Assembly (NCBI GenBank): GCA_002708845.1
Contig: PAPI01000022.1
Location: forward strand, 408,626-472,625
Length of the DNA: 64,000 nucleotides
DNA from: Leeuwenhoekiella sp.
GTDB lineage: Bacteria; Bacteroidota; Bacteroidia; Flavobacteriales; Flavobacteriaceae
Direction of reading: 5' to 3'
Positions 46,008-54,576 of the stretch are shown here, one piece after another. Numbering within the stretch: the stretch's first letter is position 1; each line of letters opens with the position of its first letter. Under the pieces are notes generated by a model. That model searched no databases and had not been told where the DNA came from. It was given only the letters and a program-made list of their open reading frames with translations. A program made the translations under genes and the position numbers.

Positions 46008-47558
46008 TTAGTCTTCCAGACCACCACGACGATTACCATCACGCGGTTCCGGCCAGGTTATTTGTTCGCCGGTTCTTCTGCTTACCGGTAACACAATTTG
46101 ATCACGAGAGGTTTTATCTTCATCTTCGCTTGCCATATAGGCTAAAACTGCAGTCAGAATCACATTGTTTTGTACATCGTCCCAAACAATTTTATCATAA
46201 GTGTCGCGGTTGGTATGCCAGGTGTAGTTCCAGTAATTCCAGCTTAGCGAACTCAAATTAAACGCGGGTGCACCGGCAGCTACAAACGAGGCGTAGTCAG
46301 AACCGCCTCTTCCCGGAGTTCCCGGAAAATTGGTTTCTATGGCTGCAACTTCTTCAGGAACCGCATTTAGCCAGCTTCCCAGATAGTCATAAGCATTCAA
46401 AAAACCGTTACCTGAAATGGTAGCCACACGACCGGTACCATTATCCTGATTGAATACGGCCTGTACCCCGGCAACAATTTCCGGATGATCTTTTACAAAG
46501 GAACGCGAGCCATTTAAGCCTTGCTCTTCACTTCCCCAGTGTCCAACGAGAATAGTACGTTTTGGGTTGGGATATACCTTTTTTAGAATACGCATCGCTT
46601 CCATCATAACCAGCGTCCCGGTGCCATTGTCAGTAGCGCCCTGAGCCCCGTCCCACGAATCAAAATGCGCAGAAAGAATCACATACTCGTCCGGTTTTTC
46701 GGTTCCTTTAATCTGAGCAATGGTATTGAAGGTAGGTGCTTCGCCCAAATCTTTTGATTGAGCTACCACTTTGATTTCAGGCTTATCACCGTATTCTGCC
46801 AGACGGTATAACAAACCATAATCTTCTAAAGCGATATCTACCATTGGAATTTTATCGGTATACGCTGAGAATACTTTGTTTACACCAAATCCTCTTGACC
46901 AGTTGCTGGTAATGACCCCAACGGCTCCGGCTTTTTCAAGAATTTTTGGCAATTCACGAGACGAATATCCGGTAGCTTTGATGCGGGCATTCCAGGCGTC
47001 ATTCAGCGCGTCACGTTCGGTTTTTATTTTTTCAAAAGATTCAGGCGTGGCCCATTCTTCCCAGTTATCATCAGGTCTTCCGGTAGGTTGGGGCATAGAA
47101 ATCAATACAAATTTCCCCTTTACCTGATTCAGCATATTTTGAAAAGCCAGTGAATCTTTAGCTTCGGGTAGAATCACGACTTCGGCCTCTACACCTTTTG
47201 CAGAGGTTGAAGGGCTCCAGGCGAGTTGCATACCTTCCAGACTTACACTACGCGGACTTACCAAATCAATATGCGTAATCCCGCGATCCCAGGCTTTCCA
47301 AACGCCCCATTGCTGATTTTCGGCAGGTATTCCCCAATCGGTATAGGTTTTTACAGCCCAGTCGTGGGCTTCCTTCATTTCAGGAGTTCCTACAAGACGC
47401 GGTCCTATCACATCGAGTAATTGGTGAGCGAGTACTTTAAGCTGAGAGTTTTCGGTAGCTTCGGTAACCAAAGCTGATACGGTTTCTTCCTGAGTTTGGG
47501 CAAATAACCCGGCGCTGAATAGTGTGCTCAACGCGTATGCAAAAAGCTGTTTTTTCAT
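46008..47558 (-). CDS. secreted M28 family peptidase
   Basis: 516 residues with a signal peptide (ending LFAQ). A PA-like domain (about 120-270) is followed by the M28 catalytic domain. Metal ligands are H298 in SAHFDSWDG, D310 in ATDNGTG, E345 (with catalytic E344) in GSEEQG, D372 in NQDNGTG and H448 in TWHTNRDTYDK. It acts as a zinc aminopeptidase or carboxypeptidase on exported peptides. It is preceded by a perfect hairpin that terminates the upstream serine-hydrolase transcript. Confidence 0.92.
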   Translation of the reverse strand: MKKQLFAYALSTLFSAGLFAQTQEETVSALVTEATENSQLKVLAHQLLDVIGPRLVGTPEMKEAHDWAVKTYTDWGIPAENQQWGVWKAWDRGITHIDLVSPRSVSLEGMQLAWSPSTSAKGVEAEVVILPEAKDSLAFQNMLNQVKGKFVLISMPQPTGRPDDNWEEWATPESFEKIKTERDALNDAWNARIKATGYSSRELPKILEKAGAVGVITSNWSRGFGVNKVFSAYTDKIPMVDIALEDYGLLYRLAEYGDKPEIKVVAQSKDLGEAPTFNTIAQIKGTEKPDEYVILSAHFDSWDGAQGATDNGTGTLVMMEAMRILKKVYPNPKRTILVGHWGSEEQGLNGSRSFVKDHPEIVAGVQAVFNQDNGTGRVATISGNGFLNAYDYLGSWLNAVPEEVAAIETNFPGTPGRGGSDYASFVAAGAPAFNLSSLSWNYWNYTWHTNRDTYDKIVWDDVQNNVILTAVLAYMASEDEDKTSRDQIVLPVSRRTGEQITWPEPRDGNRRGGLED

Positions 47559-47612
47559 GGATTTGAATTTAGTTTTCCGGTTAAAGTTAGCGTACAGATT
47601 GGATTTAAATGA

Positions 47613-47642
47613 AAAGAATCGAACAAAACTGTTCGATTCTTT
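47613..47642. terminator. perfect 13-bp hairpin terminator
   Basis: AAAGAATCGAACA / TGTTCGATTCTTT (47613-47625 and 47630-47642) around AAAC, at the 3' side of the minus-strand serine hydrolase gene. Confidence 0.8.
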
Positions 47643-47683
47643 ATACTATTAGAAACACCTTATTTTTTCGGTTTAAAAATTCT

Positions 47684-48970
47684 TCATTCTGCAACAGACG
47701 AAAAAACAATGTTGCGAAATTTCCAGGCTGTCGGGTCATTATTGGCTCCCAGGGTTTGTTTCATAATAATACCAATGAGTTTTTGCTGGGGATCTGCGAA
47801 ATACTGCGTATTGAAATATCCGCCCCATTCAAAAGTGCCGGGGCTTCCCTGGCCACCTTTATCTGAAGCACCTTCTCCTACAACTTTAAAGGCAAGGCCG
47901 TGACCGGCACCCTGATCTGCCCAGATGTCGCCAATTTGATTGCTTAAAATAAAATCTACCGTGGTAGGGCTTAAGATGCGTTTACCGTTGAGCTCCCCGC
48001 CGTTGATGTACATCTGCAGAAACTGCGCATAATCTAGAGCGGTACTTGAGAGACCTGCGCCGCCCGAAAAGAACGTTTGTGCGCCGGTAATGGGATAGTT
48101 GGGCTCGTAAAACGGATTAGCAGAAGAATCTACCCAGTTACCGTTTTCAAGGGTTTGTACCGCAACCAAACGCTCATGCTTTTCCTTTGGAATGTAGAAA
48201 TAGGTATCTGTCATCGCCAGAGGCTCGAAGATTTCTTCGCGCATAAATACATCAAGCTTTTTGCCTGATAGCAGCTCGACCAGATATCCCACTACATCAA
48301 TGCCTTCACTATAGGTAAAGCGTTCGCCCGGACTGTGGTGTAAAGGGAGTTTTGCAAGCTTAGGCTCATTCTCGGCCAGCGTGATTTTTTTGGTAGTAAA
48401 ACCATCGATGATTCCGGCTTCTTCAAAGATTTTTTTAAAACGCGCATCGCCGTCTATCGCACCATAACCAATACCTGAAGTATGCGTTAACAAATGCCGA
48501 ATGGTTATAGGCTTGTCTGCTTTGTGGGTGGTGTAGCTTCCGTCAGGTAAAAGCGAATCGAGTACCTGTGCGTCTTTAAACTCAGGGATATATTTTGCAA
48601 TGGGATCGTCCAGCTGAAATTTACCGCGCTCCCATAGAATCATTGCAGCGGTTGAGGTTATAGCTTTAGTTTGAGAAGCAATGCGAAAAATGGAATTGGT
48701 TTCCAACGTTTTACCCGAAGGATCTGCCTGCCCAAAGGCTTTGTTGTAAACCACTTTGCCGTCACGTACGACGAGGGCAACGATGCCCGGTACCTGTTTT
48801 TGAGCTAGAGCTTCCTGAGCCAGGGAGTCGATGTAGGTGAGGTGATGCGTGCGCATTCCTGCCTCTGCAGGGGTTGCTTGCGGTAATTCATAGGTGTTTT
48901 GCTGGGCGAAAGCGGTAAAACCGCACAGGCATAAGCCCAAAACGAAATGCTTCAGGTGTGTATTTTTCAT
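47684..48970 (-). CDS. serine hydrolase of the beta-lactamase/EstB family
   Basis: 428 residues with a signal peptide ending AFAQ. The SxxK motif is S99-Q-T-K102. The usual YxN motif reads Y220-S-E, an Asn-to-Glu change seen in some esterase-like members, and HTSGIGYG follows the family pattern. It is probably a penicillin-binding-protein-like esterase or peptidase and not a true beta-lactamase. It sits next to the small CarboxypepD-reg gene and near a NamZ-type muramidase, so a role in cell-wall turnover is possible. Confidence 0.9.
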   Translation of the reverse strand: MKNTHLKHFVLGLCLCGFTAFAQQNTYELPQATPAEAGMRTHHLTYIDSLAQEALAQKQVPGIVALVVRDGKVVYNKAFGQADPSGKTLETNSIFRIASQTKAITSTAAMILWERGKFQLDDPIAKYIPEFKDAQVLDSLLPDGSYTTHKADKPITIRHLLTHTSGIGYGAIDGDARFKKIFEEAGIIDGFTTKKITLAENEPKLAKLPLHHSPGERFTYSEGIDVVGYLVELLSGKKLDVFMREEIFEPLAMTDTYFYIPKEKHERLVAVQTLENGNWVDSSANPFYEPNYPITGAQTFFSGGAGLSSTALDYAQFLQMYINGGELNGKRILSPTTVDFILSNQIGDIWADQGAGHGLAFKVVGEGASDKGGQGSPGTFEWGGYFNTQYFADPQQKLIGIIMKQTLGANNDPTAWKFRNIVFSSVAE

Positions 48971-48985
48971 GCTATACTTTTTAAG

Positions 48986-49351
48986 CTATTTGCTGTTTCC
49001 GTCGCTGATTGTGATGATCCTGACGGATTTTTCAGAACGCAGGTTTGAAAGGTTTTCTTCGTGAAGACTCACCTTTTTCTCGAGTTTTTGAAATTGATCT
49101 AAGGTTAATTTTAGCGTTCGGTAACCCACCATATTAAACAAAAGTGTGTCTTTTGGCTGTAAACCGTTTGCCTGCTCAAAGTAGAAAACCCCGTCTTTCT
49201 TTGTGGTTACTCCTTTTTTGATCGATTTAATAAATACATTGACGCCGGTAATAGGTTCCTGGGTTTTGGCATCGGTCACCGTACCTAGCAGTCGCTGGGC
49301 TTGTGTAGTGCCGCAAAAAAGTAAAAGCGTCAACGTGATAAGGAGTTTCAT
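48986..49351 (-). CDS. carboxypeptidase-regulatory-like domain protein
   Basis: 121 residues with a signal peptide (ending TTQAQ) and a single CarboxypepD-reg-like domain (RLLGTVTDAKTQEPITGVNV onward). This is the domain found at the N-terminus of TonB receptors, here stand-alone. The C-terminus (RSEKSVRIITISDGN) is short. It ends 15 bases upstream of the serine hydrolase and is probably co-transcribed. The function is unknown. Confidence 0.82.
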   Translation of the reverse strand: MKLLITLTLLLFCGTTQAQRLLGTVTDAKTQEPITGVNVFIKSIKKGVTTKKDGVFYFEQANGLQPKDTLLFNMVGYRTLKLTLDQFQKLEKKVSLHEENLSNLRSEKSVRIITISDGNSK

Positions 49352-49476
49352 AAATCTTTGCGTTTTTCTATGAAAGATTGATATTTAAGAAATTAGGGGC
49401 TTAAATATAGGAAATACGCAGATACTAGTAGTTAATTTTCAACAAATTTAGGGTAATCTACTGCTGATTTTTAAAA

Positions 49477-50736
49477 TCATGGGTACATCAGGTATTTGGA
49501 ACGCTTGGCTTTAAACCGGTCGATGCCGGGTTTCCAAGAGGCATAAATAGCATCAAGACCCAGACCTTGCTCAATCTGTTTTTGTAAGATGGGCGTGCCC
49601 GCGTGGGCCGTAAAATTAGACGTATTAAAAAACGAAGTTTTATCGGTATAGTCCTGATACGCATTATAGATAAAACTCAAATCCACCCGATTGAGTTTAT
49701 TGATATCCCGGAGATCTAACCCATGGCAAACTTCACCTTTAAACTTTGGGTTTTTAGAGCCAAAATTAGGTTGAGGTGTGTAGGTGAATTTGTAATCGGT
49801 TGCGGGTAAAAACGGACTTCCTATAATCTGAAACTGCATTTCGGTCCCGCGACCTGCGTTGAGCGCGGTGCCCTCGCAAAGTCCCAGGCTGGGATACAAC
49901 ATTACCGATTGGGCGTTGGGCAAATTGGGTGATGGCCGTACCGTTAGTGAATATTCTAAATTATGAGTATAGCTGGTCATTGGGATTATAGTAAGATCAA
50001 CTTCCTTTTGACTTTTTAGCCAGCCTTCTTTGGCGATCATCTGAGCATATTCGCCAATGGTCATCCCGTGAACCAGCGGTACACCGGCGTGCATTCCTAA
50101 GAAACTGGTGTGTTCAGCTTCCATGACAGGGCCGTCCACGTAGCTTCCATTGGGATTGGGGCGGTCTAAAACAATCACCGGGATTCCGGCATCTGCAGCA
50201 GCTTCCATGACATAGTGCAAGGTGGCGATATAGGTATAAAACCGTACTCCAACATCCTGAATGTCAAAAACGATCACGTCAAGACCTTTTAGTTGCTCCG
50301 GTTTTGGTTTTTTATTATTGCCGTAAAGCGAGATCACCGGTAAGCCGGTTTTAGGATCTTTGCCATCTTTTACAGCTTCGCCGGCATCTGCGGTTCCTCT
50401 AAAACCGTGTTCAGGAGAAAAGACCTTGACCAGATTTACGTTTAGGCTTAATAGCGAATCAACCAGGTGCGTGTAATTCGCTTCACCGGTTGCTTGTTGA
50501 GCTTTGAGAATAAGCGAACTGGGGTTGCCCACGACGGCTACACGCTTGTCTTGAAGTAAAGGTAGGTAAGCTTCGGTGCGGTTTGCACCCAAAACCAAAC
50601 CCGTTTCCTGATCAAGTTCAACAGGATTCGAGGCTTCGATTGAGGTCTCCTGTTTTTGTTTTCCGGGATGGTTTCCGCAGGAAAGAGCAATTACAACAAC
50701 TAAAAAAAAGGTACTTTTGAGCAAACGAAACGCCAT
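49477..50736 (-). CDS. namZ: DUF1343 exo-beta-N-acetylmuramidase NamZ-like lipoprotein
   Basis: 419 residues from the ATG at 50736; the open frame continues to 50886 through the divergent permease. The signal ends ALSCGN (Cys20). The family signature is clear: LVKVFSPEHGFRGTADAGE, VIVFDIQDVGVRFYTYI, DRPNPNGSYVDGP and PNLPNAQSVMLYPSL. NamZ enzymes release MurNAc from the non-reducing end of peptidoglycan fragments. It starts only 7 bases from the divergent ABC permease start. Confidence 0.9.
   Translation of the reverse strand: MAFRLLKSTFFLVVVIALSCGNHPGKQKQETSIEASNPVELDQETGLVLGANRTEAYLPLLQDKRVAVVGNPSSLILKAQQATGEANYTHLVDSLLSLNVNLVKVFSPEHGFRGTADAGEAVKDGKDPKTGLPVISLYGNNKKPKPEQLKGLDVIVFDIQDVGVRFYTYIATLHYVMEAAADAGIPVIVLDRPNPNGSYVDGPVMEAEHTSFLGMHAGVPLVHGMTIGEYAQMIAKEGWLKSQKEVDLTIIPMTSYTHNLEYSLTVRPSPNLPNAQSVMLYPSLGLCEGTALNAGRGTEMQFQIIGSPFLPATDYKFTYTPQPNFGSKNPKFKGEVCHGLDLRDINKLNRVDLSFIYNAYQDYTDKTSFFNTSNFTAHAGTPILQKQIEQGLGLDAIYASWKPGIDRFKAKRSKYLMYP
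50712..50719 (+). promoter_or_regulatory. -7 promoter box of the ABC permease gene, inside the namZ coding region
   Basis: TACTTTTG fits TAnnTTTG. It lies within the first codons of the minus-strand namZ gene and makes the upstream TTG at 50717 impossible as the permease start, favouring TTG 50744. Confidence 0.55.
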
Positions 50737-50743
50737 AGGACGA

Positions 50744-51973
50744 TTGAATTTTGAATATTTTACAGCTAAACGCATAATTGGTGCCAAACAGTATAAAAGT
50801 ACTGCTTCGACCCCTATTATTAAAATCGCGATTATCGCAATCGTGCTGGGCATGGTGATGATGATGATCACCATCGCTACAGGCATAGGCCTTCAGCAAA
50901 AAATAAAAGAAAAAGTATCGGCCTTTAACGGCGATGTTATCGTCTCTCAATTTGATGGTAACAATAGCGACATAACGCTAAATCCCATTCCCAAAAATCA
51001 GGATTTTTACCCCGATTTTGATAGTGTCCCTGAGGTTAGTCACGTACAGGTAACGGCCACTAAAGCCGGTGTGATTCGCACACCGACGGATTTTGAGGGG
51101 ATTATTGTAAAGGGAGTTGGTGCAGATTATCGCTGGGATTATATAAAAGAATTTCTAGTAGAAGGGAGGTTGCCCGATTTCAGCGGCAAGCTCAATACCG
51201 AAATTTTAATCAGCACCTACCTGGCTAACCGACTTGGTTTTAAAAATGGGGATAAGGTCATCGTATTTTTTCTAAAAGAAGATGGCGGTTTTTTAAACAG
51301 ACGCTTTGATATCGTGGGTATTTATGATAGCGGCTTTCAGGAATTTGATGAAACCTATCTGTTTGCAGACATTAGGCACATTCAAAAACTCAATAAGTGG
51401 GAAGATGATCAAGTTGGGGCTTTTGAAGTTTTTGTAGATGATTTTGATAAGATTGATGAGATTGGGGTTGAAATTTACAAGAATACCGATTCGTTTCTCA
51501 ATACCATGACTATAAAGCAGAAGTATTACTCCATTTTTGAGTGGTTATCGCTGTTTGATTTTAATATCGCACTCATTATAGCGGTGATGATCATCGTTGC
51601 CGGAATTAATATGATTGTAGCCCTGCTGGTGCTAATTCTGGAGCGAACGCCAATGGTGGGCATACTCAAAGCTTTAGGCGCCAGTGACTGGAGCATACGT
51701 AAAATTTTTATGTATAATGCACTTTACCTGGTAGGCGTGGGGCTGTTTTGGGGGAATGTTATCGGTATTGGCTTGTTGCTGATTCAAAAGTATTTTGGTT
51801 TGATTACGCTTAATCCCGAGACGTATTATGTAAGCGAAGCTCCGGTTTATATTGACTGGTATTATATTGTTTTGCTTAACGTGGGGACTTTTCTGCTTTG
51901 TGCGCTGATGCTGCTCATTCCATCCTACGTAATCACCCGCATATCTCCGGTAAAGACTATTAAATTCGACTAA
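50744..51973 (+). CDS. FtsX/LolC-like ABC transporter permease
   Basis: 409 residues from the TTG at 50744 (LNFEYFTAKRIIG), the usual flavobacterial N-terminus; the frame runs back to 50717. There is one N-terminal helix (about 24-43), a large MacB-like periplasmic domain (about 45-260) and three C-terminal helices with LVLILERTPMVGILKALGAS. This is the LolC/E- or MacB-type permease of lipoprotein or substrate release systems. The ATPase partner is not adjacent. The gene is divergent from namZ with 7 bases between. Confidence 0.9.
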   Translation: MNFEYFTAKRIIGAKQYKSTASTPIIKIAIIAIVLGMVMMMITIATGIGLQQKIKEKVSAFNGDVIVSQFDGNNSDITLNPIPKNQDFYPDFDSVPEVSHVQVTATKAGVIRTPTDFEGIIVKGVGADYRWDYIKEFLVEGRLPDFSGKLNTEILISTYLANRLGFKNGDKVIVFFLKEDGGFLNRRFDIVGIYDSGFQEFDETYLFADIRHIQKLNKWEDDQVGAFEVFVDDFDKIDEIGVEIYKNTDSFLNTMTIKQKYYSIFEWLSLFDFNIALIIAVMIIVAGINMIVALLVLILERTPMVGILKALGASDWSIRKIFMYNALYLVGVGLFWGNVIGIGLLLIQKYFGLITLNPETYYVSEAPVYIDWYYIVLLNVGTFLLCALMLLIPSYVITRISPVKTIKFD

Positions 51974-52192
51974 TTGGCTCGGCCAAAGGGTAAAATGTTT
52001 TAATAATGCCTTTAAATCAATATTTCTTTTCATTTTTTCAGGGAGTTGCCCCAGGGAGTTTACTCTTTCGCAAAGCGAAAACTTAACAGGTGCATTTACA
52101 ACTGAGAACTCAAATCCTACAGTTGAGTAAAGGCTTTTTCTGATCGCGCAAGTTAATATCCATTTTTGAAGGGTAATTAAAAAACCTTTACG
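51974..52192. other. intergenic region with a direct repeat
   Basis: About 220 bases without a supported gene. CAGGGAGTT occurs twice (52039-52047 and 52052-52060), followed by TTTCGC-AAA-GCGAAA (52065-52079). No promoter box fits the consensus well. Confidence 0.4.
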
Positions 52193-52852
52193 ATGGAAAC
52201 CGCAATCAAAATCGCCATTTACATTCACGCTTTTTTTGGAGCCATAGGTCTGCTTTCGGGAAGCCTGAGTTTTATTGTCAAAAAAGGGAGCAAGGTCCAT
52301 AAAAAATCAGGAAAGTGGTTCACTATTGGGATGCTGGTGAGTTCGGCGCTTTCTGTGCCTATTGCAAGTATGCCGGGTCACGAAAATCCGTTTCTGGTGA
52401 TGATAGGTTTGTTTACGATTTATATGGTGCTGGTGGGTAATCGGGCTTTACGTTTTAAAAAGCGTAAAACGGTTGCCAATAAAACAGATTGGGGAATTTC
52501 GGGGACGATGGCTTTAATTTCTCTGCTGATGCTTGGTTCAGGTATTTTTGGTTCTGGTGAGATAGCCGTGTTGTTTCTGTTTTTTGGCGGAATTGGTCTC
52601 GTGCTGTGTTTGATGGACTTCAACTTTTTACGAAATCCGCACAAATCTAAAAGCGGTTGGCTGGTGCAACATATTGGCAAAATTGTGGGAGCTTATATTG
52701 CTTCGGTCACGGCTTTTTTAGTTGCAGGAACACATCTGTCAGGTCTTGCCGTTTGGATTCTTCCGGCAGTTGTGGGCAATACGGCAATTATTTACTGGAT
52801 ATTAAAAGTAAAAGGGGTGAAGTTAAAACTCAGACTTCAAAAAGCCTCTTAA
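52193..52852 (+). CDS. DUF2306-like membrane protein
   Basis: 219 residues with about seven transmembrane segments. The N-terminal IYIHAFFGAIGLLSGSLSFI with the following KKGSKVHKKSGKWF is the common DUF2306 pattern. The conserved His residues in helix 1 and the loop could bind a metal or haem, as in cytochrome-like families, but this is not established. No clear operon partner. Confidence 0.8.
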   Translation: METAIKIAIYIHAFFGAIGLLSGSLSFIVKKGSKVHKKSGKWFTIGMLVSSALSVPIASMPGHENPFLVMIGLFTIYMVLVGNRALRFKKRKTVANKTDWGISGTMALISLLMLGSGIFGSGEIAVLFLFFGGIGLVLCLMDFNFLRNPHKSKSGWLVQHIGKIVGAYIASVTAFLVAGTHLSGLAVWILPAVVGNTAIIYWILKVKGVKLKLRLQKAS

Positions 52853-52957
52853 CTGTCAAAGCTTTTTAGGATTTGTATTGGCGTTAATTCTTGTTAATTA
52901 GGCATAAAAATTCGTGTTAAGTCTTAGATTTCTTAAAATTGAAAGTATATTCCGCTT

Positions 52958-52965
52958 TAATTTTG
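52958..52965 (+). promoter_or_regulatory. -7 promoter box for the CBS/cysteine synthase gene
   Basis: TAATTTTG fits TAnnTTTG; a TTG at 52939-52941 lies 16 bases upstream as a possible -33 element. Confidence 0.5.
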
Positions 52966-52986
52966 AGATAGTTTAAAAATCACTTT

Positions 52987-53967
52987 ATGCAGTATGCCGA
53001 AAACATCCTGGAAACCATAGGCAACACGCCAATGGTAAAAATTAACCGACTTACCGCAGATTTACCCTGCCTGGTGCTGGCTAAATACGAGACTTTCAAT
53101 CCGGGAAATTCGGTAAAAGACCGGATGGCTTTAAAAATGGTTGAAGATGCCGAAGCTGCCGGAATTTTAAAACCGGGAGGAACCATTATTGAAGGAACCT
53201 CTGGGAATACCGGAATGGGCCTTGCGCTGGCTGCAATTGTAAAAGGCTACAAGATGGTCTGTGTGATATCAGACAAACAAAGCAAGGAGAAGATTGATAT
53301 TTTAAAAGCGGTAGGTTGTGAAGTGGTGGTTTGCCCTACTGACGTAGCTCCTGACGATCCGCAATCGTATTATAGCACGTCGCGTCGTCTGGCCGAAGAA
53401 ACTCCAAACTCATGGTATGTAAACCAGTATGACAATCCAAGTAATTGTAAAGCCCATTTTGAGTCAACAGGGCCGGAAATCTGGGAACAAACTGATGGTA
53501 AAGTCACGCATTTTGTAGTAGGCGTAGGGACCGGCGGAACCATTTCCGGGGTAGGAGCTTATCTAAAAATGAAAAACCCAAACGTAAAGGTTTGGGGTGT
53601 TGATACCTACGGATCGGTGTTTAAAAAATACCACGAAACCGGTATTTTTGACGAAAATGAAATCTATCCCTACATAACTGAGGGAATAGGCGAAGACATT
53701 CTTCCACTTAACGTAAATTTTGATCTGATCGATGGTTTTACCAAAGTAACCGATAAGGATGCCGCAGTTTACACACGCAGACTCGCTAAGGAAGAAGGTT
53801 TTTTTCTGGGCAATTCGGCTGGTGCCGCAATAAAAGGCTTGCTTCAGCTAAAAGATCAGTTTACCAAAGATGATGTGATAGTGGTACTTTTTCACGACCA
53901 TGGCAGTCGTTATGTAGGTAAAATGTATAACGACGCCTGGATGCGTGAAAAAGGATTTTTAGATTAG
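52987..53967 (+). CDS. PLP-dependent cystathionine beta-synthase/cysteine synthase
   Basis: 326 residues, fold type II PLP enzyme. The N-terminal motif is IGNTPMVKIN, the PLP Lys is K44 in NPGNSVKDRMA, the substrate loop is TSGNTG (71-76) and the phosphate-binding loop is GVGTGGTISG. It lacks the C-terminal CBS domains of the human enzyme. Flavobacterial homologues are named cysteine synthase or cystathionine beta-synthase; sequence alone does not decide between them. It lies alone between a membrane-protein gene and a convergent lipoprotein gene. Confidence 0.9.
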   Translation: MQYAENILETIGNTPMVKINRLTADLPCLVLAKYETFNPGNSVKDRMALKMVEDAEAAGILKPGGTIIEGTSGNTGMGLALAAIVKGYKMVCVISDKQSKEKIDILKAVGCEVVVCPTDVAPDDPQSYYSTSRRLAEETPNSWYVNQYDNPSNCKAHFESTGPEIWEQTDGKVTHFVVGVGTGGTISGVGAYLKMKNPNVKVWGVDTYGSVFKKYHETGIFDENEIYPYITEGIGEDILPLNVNFDLIDGFTKVTDKDAAVYTRRLAKEEGFFLGNSAGAAIKGLLQLKDQFTKDDVIVVLFHDHGSRYVGKMYNDAWMREKGFLD

Positions 53968-53976
53968 ATTTTAAAT

Positions 53977-54498
53977 TTAGGTGTCTTCACGATTAACATT
54001 CATTGCAGTAATTTGATAGCTATCGTCTTCACCAGTTCCCTTAACCACAACTGCAGAGCCTGTGTAAGTCATCGTGTTGTTGTTTTTTGTTTTAACTGTG
54101 TAGCGAATAGGAAGCGTTACTTCTGAACCGTTTGCACCATCACTTACGGTAGCATCTTGAGTAAAATTGACGGTTACCGTTTCGATCTCAGCATTCTTTT
54201 CAGCGAACTCAGAAGATGTTCCTCGTTCACTGTTACGGGACATCTGTTCGTATGCTTCGGTAAAATCACCTCTGTTTAGCGCCTCAAAGTACTTATTTAC
54301 GATACGCTTTGCAGTCACAATTGACCCCTGATCATTAGCAGTATCAGTATTGTCTTCTTCAATCATATCCTGACCTTTTACTGCCGGATCTTCACGTTCC
54401 TCAAGCTGAATATCATTTTCTTTGTCTGTTTTTCGATCTCCACAGGAAACACTGGCCATGCAAATCGTAAGAAGTAGAAATAAAATGGATTTTTTCAT
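53977..54498 (-). CDS. hypothetical lipoprotein with NTF2-like domain
   Basis: 173 residues. The lipoprotein signal ends MASVSCGDRK (Cys19) and is followed by an acidic, disordered linker (about 25-60). The C-terminal part (AKRIVNKYFEALNRGDFTEA onward) has the NTF2/DUF4878-like pattern with a closing beta-sheet. No catalytic residues are evident. It probably faces the periplasm. Confidence 0.78.
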   Translation of the reverse strand: MKKSILFLLLTICMASVSCGDRKTDKENDIQLEEREDPAVKGQDMIEEDNTDTANDQGSIVTAKRIVNKYFEALNRGDFTEAYEQMSRNSERGTSSEFAEKNAEIETVTVNFTQDATVSDGANGSEVTLPIRYTVKTKNNNTMTYTGSAVVVKGTGEDDSYQITAMNVNREDT

Positions 54499-54568
54499 AA
54501 TTTTTAGTTTTGTCTAAAGGTATTGGTACTCTGGTTTCAAGGCTATTAATGTTGTGCTAAAATTGCTT

Positions 54569-54576
54569 TAACTTTA
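54569..54576 (+). promoter_or_regulatory. candidate -7 box for the DUF2851 gene
   Basis: TAACTTTA resembles TAnnTTTG and touches the ATG at 54576, so the ATG at 54582 may be the true start. Confidence 0.35.

Noticed and set aside
51674-52300. 208-codon minus-strand frame across the permease end and the DUF2306 start
   Set aside because: It overlaps two genes in antisense and shows no family pattern or sensible composition.
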